Below are positions 17,478-25,200 of a stretch of DNA of 64,000 bases, piece after piece. The DNA is from Bin5 sp965204525 (GTDB lineage Bacteria > Chloroflexota > Anaerolineae > Caldilineales > Caldilineaceae). The stretch lies in the NCBI GenBank assembly GCA_965204525.1, contig OZ241994.1, positions 3,596,001 through 3,660,000 on the forward strand. Reading direction: 5' to 3'. The notes below the pieces were generated by a model. That model did no database searches, was not told the DNA's origin, and saw only the letters and a list, made by a program, of their open reading frames with translations. The translations under genes were made by a program, and so were the position numbers. Within the stretch, counting starts at the first letter, position 1. Every line of letters begins with the position of its first letter.

Positions 17478-17510
17478 TCAGAGAAGGCTCTGGTGCAGAA
17501 CCTTCTCTGA
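17478..17510 (-). terminator. Stem-loop after the IS1595 transposase
   Basis: Perfect 10-bp inverted repeat TCAGAGAAGG/CCTTCTCTGA with a 13-nt loop, 20 bp beyond the transposase stop. No clear U-run, so termination is uncertain; it could also lie near an element end. Confidence 0.5.
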
Positions 17511-17529
17511 GATTACTATCGGACTCATT

Positions 17530-18630
17530 CTATTGAGGCTCTTTGGGGATATTACTTCCCCCTTGCCGCCTATTGCCCACGTACTTCAAGTATCTGGGCG
17601 GGCGGTCGTAGTTCCTGATATCCGGATAGGCTACTCCACCCTCGGTCAACCGATCGTAACCTACTTTCTTGCCCTCCATATCCTGTACAATCATTGCCAT
17701 TTTATCGACGGTACTCAGACCCCGCATATTGAGACGACCTGAGCATTCGTTGGCATATCTTTGCAGGTGTTTTGGACTCATGTGGTGATGAGTGCCGTGA
17801 TATGTTCTCCTAAAAAGTGCCCAAATGGATTCTATGCCATTTGTGTGCACATCGTCGCGAACATACTCCTTCGCTCCGTGAATAACCCAGTGGTGTTCAA
17901 ATGGTGTTCCCTTGTATGATGGAAGCTCGTCAGTATAGATCGTCGCGTCTTCACTGACAGTTTCGTGAACAAACTGATGGATCGATTCTTTTCCCGTGTC
18001 CGGTAAAACCTTCATCCTTACCTGTCTCGTTCCTCGATCCTTCGCGCCCGCCAGGATCGTTTTGCCCACAGAGCCCCGACCTAAATTGTACTTTTTGTGA
18101 AGGTGCCGGTTTTTCTCCTTTCCCCCGATTGCGGCTTCGTCGAACTCAACAGTGGTGGAAAACTTCTCCATTTTCTTGTTCCACGCTTCCCTGATGCGGT
18201 GCCCCATGTACCAAGCCGCCTTTTGACCTATTTCTAGATCATCATGGAGTTTTATGCTGGATATCCCCTTGACATGACTGCTGAACAGAAAAAATCCCAA
18301 TGCCCATTTTGACAAAGGGATTTTCGAACTCTGCATCGGTGTGCCTGTCCTGACCGAAAAATGCTTGCGGCAGGTTCGGCAACGAAATGGCTGAGGCTTA
18401 CGTGTCTTTACTCTAGCGACGTTCTCGCTCTCGCAGTGCGGGCACTTGATTCCATCCGGCCATCGCTGTTCAATAAACCACTTCTCAGCTTTCTCTTCGG
18501 TGGCAAACATCTGCACTGCTGCCATCATGCTCAGTTTTTCGGACTTCGTTTCTCCTGACTTCTGGCCATCGTCCACGGTAACAGCCCTCCAGTGTTGAAT
18601 TGTAGCAGGGGCTGATGTACCTAACGCCAC
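17530..18630 (-). CDS. IS1595-family transposase (apparently intact)
   Basis: DDE transposase of the IS1595/ISXO2 group, up to 366 residues. A zinc ribbon (CPHCESENV, then CRTCRKHFSVRTG) is followed by the catalytic domain with D in TTVEFDEAAIGGKEKN, D in ATIYTDELPSY and E in HTNGIESIWALF. The N-terminal region before MMAAVQMFATEEKAEKWF is atypical, so translation may begin at that ATG (18528). It is the only complete copy in the window; three others are broken. Terminal inverted repeats could not be fixed by eye. Confidence 0.88.
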   Translation of the reverse strand: MALGTSAPATIQHWRAVTVDDGQKSGETKSEKLSMMAAVQMFATEEKAEKWFIEQRWPDGIKCPHCESENVARVKTRKPQPFRCRTCRKHFSVRTGTPMQSSKIPLSKWALGFFLFSSHVKGISSIKLHDDLEIGQKAAWYMGHRIREAWNKKMEKFSTTVEFDEAAIGGKEKNRHLHKKYNLGRGSVGKTILAGAKDRGTRQVRMKVLPDTGKESIHQFVHETVSEDATIYTDELPSYKGTPFEHHWVIHGAKEYVRDDVHTNGIESIWALFRRTYHGTHHHMSPKHLQRYANECSGRLNMRGLSTVDKMAMIVQDMEGKKVGYDRLTEGGVAYPDIRNYDRPPRYLKYVGNRRQGGSNIPKEPQ

Positions 18631-18955
18631 AGTACATGCTTTTGGCGGAACTTCGCGGCTTAACTGTATTCACCGCGATGCCTCCGGCGCGAAAGCCCCT
18701 CGCTCCATGATGTTTTTCGCAGCGCCACGCCATTTGCGTGCGTAGGCGGCTGAAAAACAACATGAACACTTCTGCTACGTCCTACCATTCAACACCTTTC
18801 CTAGATGGCACTGTCATGCAAAACGCATCTTCATAACCATCTCAAGATACTATTTTATCAAATGACGAATGATTTGTCAAGGAAATAATAAATACTTGTT
18901 GATTCACAATCATCTGTCGCGCCCCAGTGTCTCCAAAATGTAATACAGGATTTGC
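18631..18955. other. Intergenic stretch without a recognisable gene
   Basis: Lies between the intact IS1595 transposase and the DUF2513 promoter. The right end of the insertion element probably falls here. No convincing open frame, RNA gene or terminal repeat was seen; the stretch from 18830 to 18900 is AT-rich. Confidence 0.4.
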
Positions 18956-18984
18956 TTGAAAAGGGCGGCAGGATCGGGTATGCT
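18956..18984 (+). promoter_or_regulatory. Promoter of the DUF2513 gene
   Basis: TTGAAA, 17-bp spacer, TATGCT. The predicted transcription start is near 18991, about 33 nt before the ATG at 19024. Confidence 0.6.
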
Positions 18985-19023
18985 GTGTTAGACAGATGGC
19001 TCTCTTTGGTAAAAGGACGCCCC

Positions 19024-19392
19024 ATGACAACAACCAAAATTGAAGTAGATTTCGAACTGGGCCGGGAGATAATGCTGCGGCAGGAGGAACTATATGATGG
19101 TGAAACATCCAGTTTGCCCGCCCACTTCTGTTTTGAAGGCTACACGCCCGAAAACATCTCCTACAACATCAAGAAACTCGTCAACGCAAACCTCATCACG
19201 GCCCAAGTCTCGACGGAATGGCACAGAGGAAAGCTGAAGCTGTGGCCTACGGGGATCACGGAACATGGCTGGCAGTTCCTAGAAGCCGCCAAAGACGAAA
19301 AGAGATGGGCCGAAGCGTTAGAGACCGTCAAACATCAAAGCGGTGCGACAACGTTCGGATCGTTGAAAGCTGCTCTGTTTGCGGGTGCATGA
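19024..19392 (+). CDS. DUF2513 domain-containing protein
   Basis: 122 residues from MTTTKIEVDFELGREIMLRQ, preceded by AAAGGA. DUF2513 features are an N-terminal helix (GREIMLRQEE), the winged-helix-like YTPENISYNIKKLVNANLIT, then ITEHGWQFLEAAKDEKRWAE and a TTFGSLKAAL end. The family is common on phages and mobile elements, with no established biochemical role; its layout suggests a small DNA-binding protein. The open frame extends 72 bp further upstream, but that part overlaps the promoter and lacks a ribosome-binding site. Confidence 0.82.
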   Translation: MTTTKIEVDFELGREIMLRQEELYDGETSSLPAHFCFEGYTPENISYNIKKLVNANLITAQVSTEWHRGKLKLWPTGITEHGWQFLEAAKDEKRWAEALETVKHQSGATTFGSLKAALFAGA

Positions 19393-19470
19393 CAAGAAAC
19401 CAGTGCCCAAGAACACTAATTGGTTTCCGAAGGAAAATCTATATGAAAATAGACAGGGAGGTTAAGCGGA

Positions 19471-19659
19471 ATGACACAAGATGAAATTGAAGAGGTAATG
19501 AAGTATGATAAAAGAGACGAAATGGCGGGAGAGGAGTCCAGCTTCTCTGAGTCCTCTGGATGGGGTTACGACTACAAACTTGACGTTTTAGATAACGGAC
19601 AACTATGTGTTCGTCGTTATCGTTCTAAGAAAGATAATGATACCAGATGTGACACCTAG
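19471..19659 (+). CDS. Small acidic hypothetical protein
   Basis: 62 residues with a fair AGGGAGG site about 10 nt upstream. It starts MTQDEIEEVMKYDKRDEMAG and carries a Ser/Gly-rich middle and a basic end. No family is recognised. It is 78 bp after the DUF2513 gene on the same strand and may be co-transcribed. It overlaps the end of the next gene on the minus strand by 4 bp. Confidence 0.4.
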   Translation: MTQDEIEEVMKYDKRDEMAGEESSFSESSGWGYDYKLDVLDNGQLCVRRYRSKKDNDTRCDT

Positions 19660-19913
19660 GATTTCCGTTTTTCTTCCATGGATTCTAACAGGTTCAGGAA
19701 AGCATTTATTTCGTCTTGTAAGTGGCGACTTGTCGGGTCTGCTTCGGCGTCCAAGGGCTTGGCTGTTTCGTGATCGACGATAGCGAGTAGACTTAGTTGC
19801 TTTTTTACCTCGGCGCTCATTTCTTCTGATTCTCTGAGCATTGTAACCAGTATAGCCTTTATCATCGCGAACTTGGCAGAAGTCAATCGGGGGTCGAATT
19901 CGTCAGCTGGCAT
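19656..19913 (-). CDS. Hypothetical helical protein
   Basis: 85 residues, helical and amphipathic (FAMIKAILVTMLRESEEMSA; LQDEINAFLNLLESMEEKRK), soluble. Such small helical proteins are often partners or antitoxins, but nothing identifies this one. It ends convergently with the preceding plus-strand gene. The stem-loop at 19987-20020 lies upstream of its start. Confidence 0.45.
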   Translation of the reverse strand: MPADEFDPRLTSAKFAMIKAILVTMLRESEEMSAEVKKQLSLLAIVDHETAKPLDAEADPTSRHLQDEINAFLNLLESMEEKRKS

Positions 19914-19986
19914 GATGTTGTTCCGTTGTTGTTTGGTGTTTAAGGCTTACAGGGTACCACGGTGAAGCACGGAGGGGCAAACGCGA

Positions 19987-20020
19987 AAAATCCGTCACGC
20001 AACGCGACGGATTTTGTGTT
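19987..20020. terminator. Bidirectional rho-independent terminator candidate
   Basis: A 10-bp stem AAAATCCGTC/GACGGATTTT with a 9-nt loop. On the plus strand it is followed by GTGTTTTT; on the minus strand the stem itself ends in a run of five U. It would end the minus-strand gene at 20052-20489 and any plus-strand readthrough. Confidence 0.65.
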
Positions 20021-20051
20021 TTTGGGGCGGGAACTATTGTTGATGGTTGGA

Positions 20052-20489
20052 TCAGATCAAGTCAATGTTTGGCATACCATCCAGGCAACTCAGGATGGTT
20101 ATGCGGGACCAAGGTGCTGTATCGACCAGTCCGTCTTTGACTGCTTGTAGTTCATCTGGCTCCTCGAGTGCTGTGGTGTAAACGTTATGTTCGACCAGCA
20201 CGAGCCACCATTCGTCATGGATGTCCTTTTTGCCTTGTATTTTGTTCGTTTTTTCCACAATGCATCGGTTTATGTTATCGATGGAGTCTCTGACCACCAT
20301 CCCACTCTCCAATATTCCGGCTTGAACCCCCATCAGTTCAAAGCAGCCATCTGTGTCCTTTTGAGTCGTGATGAAGTGAACGCTCAGTCCGCAGTCTAAT
20401 TCGTAGAATTGGGGAGGGACGTACTCACTGTTTTTCAGGAGGTTTTGGAAGAGTATCCGTCCAAGGAAATCAGCACCAGTTTTATTCAC
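20052..20489 (-). CDS. Hypothetical protein
   Basis: 145 residues, mixed alpha/beta, soluble, no signal. Notable segments are FYELDCGLSVHFITTQ with TDGCFELMGVQAGILESGMV, and HDEWWLVLVEHNVYTTALEE. The last resembles strand-plus-loop segments in some PD-(D/E)xK-like or DUF4365-type proteins, but no catalytic set can be assigned. Its beginning overlaps, antisense, the relic of a thermonuclease-like C terminus at 20469-20633. A terminator follows its stop. Confidence 0.5.
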   Translation of the reverse strand: MNKTGADFLGRILFQNLLKNSEYVPPQFYELDCGLSVHFITTQKDTDGCFELMGVQAGILESGMVVRDSIDNINRCIVEKTNKIQGKKDIHDEWWLVLVEHNVYTTALEEPDELQAVKDGLVDTAPWSRITILSCLDGMPNIDLI

Positions 20490-20633
20490 GCCTATTATGA
20501 TTCTGTTCAGAACGAAATAGTCGTGACGTGGAGATTGTATTTGAACTCAAGCAGTTCTGGCGAACGTGTGAGAGAGTATTTTCGACTCCCCGACTGTCTA
20601 CGTGACAGGTCGGAAGTGTACGTGCGCAAATGA
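20469..20633 (+). pseudogene. Duplicated C-terminal tail of the thermonuclease-like protein
   Basis: The plus-strand frame reads HAYYDSVQNEIVVTWRLYLN, then REYFRLPDCLRDRSEVYVRK. It aligns closely with the end of the thermonuclease-like gene at 28107-28940 (RYAYYDAVQDEIVVSWKLTI, then DEYYRLPDCLRDRSVMVER). The nuclease part is missing upstream; the frame opens at 20409 but without similarity. It therefore looks like the surviving tail of a second copy, or a stand-alone module. Confidence 0.7.
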
Positions 20634-20740
20634 TTATGGCGCACGATGCTCACGCTCCAATTATCCGCGCCCACTAAGGAGGCGTTGACCTGCCCCCTGC
20701 CACAGGATGTAGCAGCGTGGAGTAGACCAGAACGCTTATG

Positions 20741-20767
20741 GGATCGGAATGAGTCCGGTCCTTTTTT
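20741..20767 (+). terminator. Rho-independent terminator
   Basis: An 8-bp stem (GGATCGGA/TCCGGTCC, one G-U pair), 5-nt loop, then six T. It lies downstream of the duplicated tail relic, which suggests that relic once ended a transcribed gene. Confidence 0.75.
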
Positions 20768-20787
20768 CTTTGAGTGTTGTTGGGTGG

Positions 20788-20811
20788 AATGTAGACAGTA
20801 ATGTAGACAGT
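20788..20811. repeat. Tandem 12-bp direct repeat
   Basis: Two perfect copies of AATGTAGACAGT, ending 11 bp before the start of the AT-hook-like gene. Position fits an operator or slippage duplication at the promoter/leader. Confidence 0.7.
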
Positions 20812-20822
20812 GAGGTGTCGAA

Positions 20823-21023
20823 ATGGCCCCAAGACGAAAGTCCAAAAGCTCCAGGGAAGTCGCAAAAGAACATCCCCTCAAACGCCCCGTCGGACGACCT
20901 CCGCTAGAACTCCCCGATCCAATCCCAGACACGCCGGAAAATATCGCACGGGCCGTGTTGAACACAAAACCCAAGAAGCGCGGTGAGTGGCTTTTTGAGA
21001 AACGATGGCAGCACTCCACTTAG
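20823..21023 (+). CDS. Small AT-hook-like protein with PDTPEN motif
   Basis: 66 residues, preceded by GAGGTG. The basic N terminus has an AT-hook-like core, KRPVGRPP (GRP at 24-26), followed by LPDPIPDTPENIARAVLNTK and PKKRGEW. The 32744 gene shares the PDPIPDTPEN(I/V)AR block almost exactly, and the zinc-ribbon gene at 17165 shares a weaker version. AT-hooks bind the minor groove of AT-rich DNA (family knowledge), so a tiny DNA-binding protein is likely. No named family is recognised. Confidence 0.65.
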   Translation: MAPRRKSKSSREVAKEHPLKRPVGRPPLELPDPIPDTPENIARAVLNTKPKKRGEWLFEKRWQHST

Positions 21024-21280
21024 CTATGAAATTTCGTTTCGGGTTGAGTGGGGTGAAGTGTTAGGTGAGTTGGTCGGACAGGGCACGGATACGGCCTCTC
21101 AAACTACTTGGCAGGATCCCCACACTGTGAGCCTGACAAGACCGAACTAGACAAAGTTGCAACTCTGGGGCAGTATATGTGCACACTGTACTCTGCCGAC
21201 TTGACATCAGCAAGTCAAATGGACAATTGCACATTGATAGTCCGTGTTGATTTGGCTTTAGGTAATCCGAGGAGGAAACT

Positions 21281-21457
21281 GTGCCGAATCCAAAGAAAGA
21301 GATCGACATGGACGCGCTCAACGCGATTACCGACCGCGTGCTGAGCTATACACCGCCTCCTAGAGGCGAGAATAGAAAGAAAAGCGCCGAGAAAACGGTA
21401 AAGGGTTCGGCTCTTTGCAAAGAAAAAAGAAGTGTGCAAAAGCCGAAAAAGAGCTGA
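21281..21457 (+). CDS. Very small basic protein (GTG start), AT-hook-family-like
   Basis: 58 residues starting with GTG after a strong GAGGAGG site 5 nt upstream and ending just before a strong terminator, so expression is well supported. The sequence runs PNPKKEIDMDALNAITDRVL, then SYTPPPRGENRKK and a lysine-rich tail with one Cys. Its layout (acidic/helical block, then T-PP-+ and basic residues) parallels the PEN-AR...PPK block of the AT-hook-like proteins but without a GRP core. Function unknown. Confidence 0.6.
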   Translation: MPNPKKEIDMDALNAITDRVLSYTPPPRGENRKKSAEKTVKGSALCKEKRSVQKPKKS

Positions 21458-21516
21458 GCAGGAAGTTGCCATTCGAAGCGGCGCGATAAGGTAGAGCTGA
21501 AGCAGTCAGAGTGACA

Positions 21517-21547
21517 CAGCCGCCGGTAACTTACCGGCGGCTGTTTT
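21517..21547 (+). terminator. Strong rho-independent terminator
   Basis: A perfect 12-bp stem CAGCCGCCGGTA/TACCGGCGGCTG, 3-nt loop, then TTTT. It follows the 58-residue gene by 60 bp and insulates the RNA-like region downstream. Confidence 0.9.
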
Positions 21548-21622
21548 CATTTGTCGAAGGCGAAAGCTCCCTTTGGTCTGTCTCGAACCAGGGATCGCTT
21601 ACTATTTCTTGTTCAAAACGGC

Positions 21623-21651
21623 TTGACTTAAATGCGTTTATTTGTGAAAAT
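21623..21651 (+). promoter_or_regulatory. Putative promoter of the structured RNA region
   Basis: TTGACT, 17-bp spacer, GAAAAT. The predicted start near 21658 falls at the first base pairs of the hairpin that begins at 21656, as expected for a non-coding RNA promoter. Confidence 0.4.
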
Positions 21652-21655
21652 AAAA

Positions 21656-21910
21656 CTAAGGGATCAGTAGGAACTAACAACTCCAATAATACACTGATCC
21701 CCTAGCAAACCACGATGCGACGCATACGCGGCGAACATGGCAAAGTTCTTGCGCGTTGTGGTTTGCGCCCAGCAATCTGTGGCGCTATTGCATATAAGCT
21801 CCAAACTAAGGGGATAGTTGCCCTGCCTTGCCTTCACGTATAGTTTTCGGCAATGCAGAGGATTGAGAATCGTACTTTAGGTATATAGTCCCCTTTGCAA
21901 TGATGGTAAC
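21656..21910 (+). ncRNA. Candidate structured non-coding RNA
   Basis: No credible gene lies in the 545 bp between the small gene's terminator and the restriction gene, but stems are dense. Stem 1 pairs 21656-21668 with 21693-21705 (12 of 13). Stem 2 pairs 21705-21719 with 21752-21766 (15 pairs, two of them G-U). Stem 3 pairs 21765-21769 with 21781-21785. A further AACTA/TAGTT hairpin near 21805 carries AGGGGA in its loop, complementary to TCCCCTT near 21890, a possible pseudoknot. The G-U pairs point to RNA rather than DNA palindromes. No known class is recognised; the 3' limit is uncertain. Confidence 0.4.
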
Positions 21911-22245
21911 AAGCTCCATCTTGTTCAAGGTAGCCACTGAATCAGCACTTACCCCGGCGACCATCCTCTTGCAGCGTGCACTCTTGTTTGACCATTTAAT
22001 GCGCCGTTGTGTCTGACTGGTGCTCTATGCCTCTTGGAGTTTCAATGCACGCTATGCAGAAAGTTAGCCCGCACTTGTCATGGGAGGCCCGACTTGTTCT
22101 ATCCGGCACCCCCCTTGCTCATTCTTAGGAATGGTAAAACTTCCCGTCTGAGATGCGGGTTAGAGAAAGCGACTTGATCAATCCAAGAGGGTAGCACCCT
22201 TACCAATAGCTATTCATACAATTGCCATGCCAAAGAGGAGGTCTA

Positions 22246-25200
22246 ATGGCTAGTTTTCAGAATGCCCTACACTTCATACGTTCACAGTCCGAAACTGAGT
22301 ACGGCAAAGGTCGGCTCTTTGAACGATTGATGAAGACCTTCTTTTCCAAGGATCCTTTGTACAAAGATCGTTTTTCCAATGTCCAGTTGTGGAGTGAGTG
22401 GGCAAGTGAAAGGTCTGACTTCGACGGGCGGGATACAGGAATCGATCTAGTCGCTCTGGAGGAAGACGGTGGATACTGCGCTATCCAGTGCAAATGCTAT
22501 GCCGACAACACTCATATCTCAAAAGATCATATCGACTCTTTTATTTCCGCATCTTCTCGCAAGCCTTTTGCATCGCGTATCATTGTCGATACTGGCGCAA
22601 GTTGGGGAGAGAATGCCAAGCGAACCGTTGAAGGGCTGACCCCGCCCTGCACAGTCATACTTAAGGCACAGCTAGAGGATAGCCCTATAGAATGGCCTGA
22701 TTTGCATTTCACATCGCCAGAAGACCTTGCCTATATCGGCCCGGCGTTTGAGTTGCGTCCACATCAGGAAGAGGCCCGCCAGAACGTTCTTGCAGGCTTT
22801 GAGCAGTCTAGCCGAGGGAAGTTGATCATGGCTTGTGGAACAGGAAAGACATTCCTTGCTCTGAGAATCGCTGAGTCTATTGCTGGACGTGGTGGTAGGA
22901 TTCTATACCTTGTTCCCTCGATTGCACTTTTCTCTCAAGTGATGCGGGAATGGGCATCTCAGAAATCTATGCCTCATCGCTATATTGGGATTTGCTCGGA
23001 TACTCGGACAGGAAAGGTTGACGAAGACGCCTCAATGGTGGAATTGGAAATCCCTGTTACCACTGATCCATTCTTGATTGGCAACAACCTCAACGCGTAC
23101 CACCCGGATTCAATGGTGGTTACATTTTGCACGTATCATTCCCTTCCAATTGTCGAAGAGGCTCAACAGGTCGGTGCAGACTATTTCGACTTGATTATAT
23201 GCGATGAATCCCATCGGACTACTGGAGTCGAGCATCCGGGCGACAAGACATCTCCATTTGTTCTTGTTCACGATGAAGACCGAATACTGGGTCACAGAAG
23301 ACTTTACATGACCGCTACGCCCAGAATCTACACTCCCGCTGCGCAAACGAAAGCTGCACGCCATGATATAGACATTTTCTCGATGGATGATCTAACTATT
23401 TTTGGGCCTGAATTCCATCGTCTATCGTTCACGGACGCAGTTGAGCTTGGTTTACTCTCCGACTTCAAAGTTGTCGTACAGGCTCTATCCGAGGAACAGG
23501 TTGACCCAACTCTACAGCTTATCTTGGCGCAACACGATAGCGAACTCAATCTAACCGATGCGGCTAAAATTGTCGGTTGTTGGCGGAGCTTACAGAATCC
23601 CGAAAATCAGGAAGGATTCAGGCCACTGCGTCGCGCCCTAGCTTTCACGAACACAATCGCCTCTTCAAGGCGTTTAGCGGAACACTGGAATACTGTCATC
23701 GAGACCGCCAGCACGCAATTCCAAGATGACATTGAATTAGACGGATTCCATTGCGAAACGGATCACGTAGATGGGCAGCAGAATGCTTTAGACCGACGTA
23801 CAAAAATCGATTGGCTCAGGAAGGGGGGAGACGATACTTGTCGTATCCTATCGAACGTCAGGTGCCTATCGGAAGGAGTAGATGTACCTGCTCTGGATGC
23901 CGTGCTGTTCATGAGTCCCCGAAGTTCCCATGTCGATATTGTACAAGCGGTCGGGCGAGTAATGAGAAAATCAGAAGGGAAGCATGTCGGATATATTATT
24001 CTCCCTGTCACCATACCCCCCGGCGTTTCGCCCGCAGACGCATTAGATGACAACGAACGATTCTCTATCGTTTGGAGTGTCCTTCAAGCCCTTCGCTCCC
24101 ATGACGAGCGGTTTGACGCGGAAATCAACCAGATCGATCTCAACAAGAGACCGACCGACCGTATCGTCATCAATTTGGATGAGCAAATGCTACCTGTCGA
24201 TCAGATGGCAATGCACTTCCCGCCAGTTGAATTGCCTCCGGGTGCTTTTTACGCAAAAGTCGTTGAGCGATGTGGAGATCGAAAGTACTGGCAGTCCTGG
24301 TCGAATGATGTAGCCGACATATTCCAGCGACTTGTCGTGCGTCTCAAAGGGTTACTCAAAGACGAAAGCTTGAGGATTCGATTTAACGAATTTCATCAGG
24401 AAATGCTGGCGTCAATCAACGACTCAATCGCAACGGACAACGCCATTGAAATGATGGCGCAACACCTGATCACACGTCCGATCTTTGAAGCCTTGTTCGA
24501 CAACTACGCTTTTGGCAGCAGCAACCCCGTCGCCTCTGCACTAGATGCCCTGGAACGTGATTTTGGGGACTCTGGACTAGCTAACGAGGTAAGAGACCTA
24601 AAGGGTTTCTACGACAGCGTTCGCCGCCGTGCAAGCGGTTTAGACAACGCTGAGGCCCGCCAACAGGTTCTTATGGATTTATATGAGAACTTCTTCTCAA
24701 CCGCCATGAAGAAGGACGCTGACCGCCTTGGCATTGTCTACACGCCTACGGAGGTCGTAGACTTTATCCTTCACAGTGCTGACTACGTGCTACGTGAGGA
24801 ATTCGGACGCTCCCTAAGCAGCGAAGGGGTGCATGTGCTTGACCCATTCACTGGTACGGGTATCTTCTTGGCGCGCCTGCTCCAATCGGGACTTATCGAA
24901 GACAAAGATCTATTCCGCAAGTACACGCAAGAACTTTACGCCAATGAAATCGTTCTGCTTGCCTACTATATCGCTACCGTTCACATCGAGGAAGCCTTTC
25001 ATGGACGACAGGGTGAAGATAGCGAATATGTCCCATTCCCTGGAATCGCTCTCACTGATACGTTTAATCTCGGAGCGTCCCGACAGTCTATGACTATGGA
25101 GTTCTTATCAGATAACAACAAGCGGGTTGAACGACAACAGAATGCGTCGATTCAAGTAATTGTGGGGAATCCGCCTTGGTCATCTGGGCAACGGAGTGCG

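Noticed and set aside
17460..18900. Exact ends (terminal inverted repeats, target duplications) of the intact IS1595 element
   Set aside because: No convincing matching termini could be fixed by eye; the 10-bp stem at 17478 pairs with itself, not with the other end.
21656..21910. Retron msr/msd element
   Set aside because: The inverted repeats superficially fit, but no reverse transcriptase is encoded nearby or anywhere in the window.
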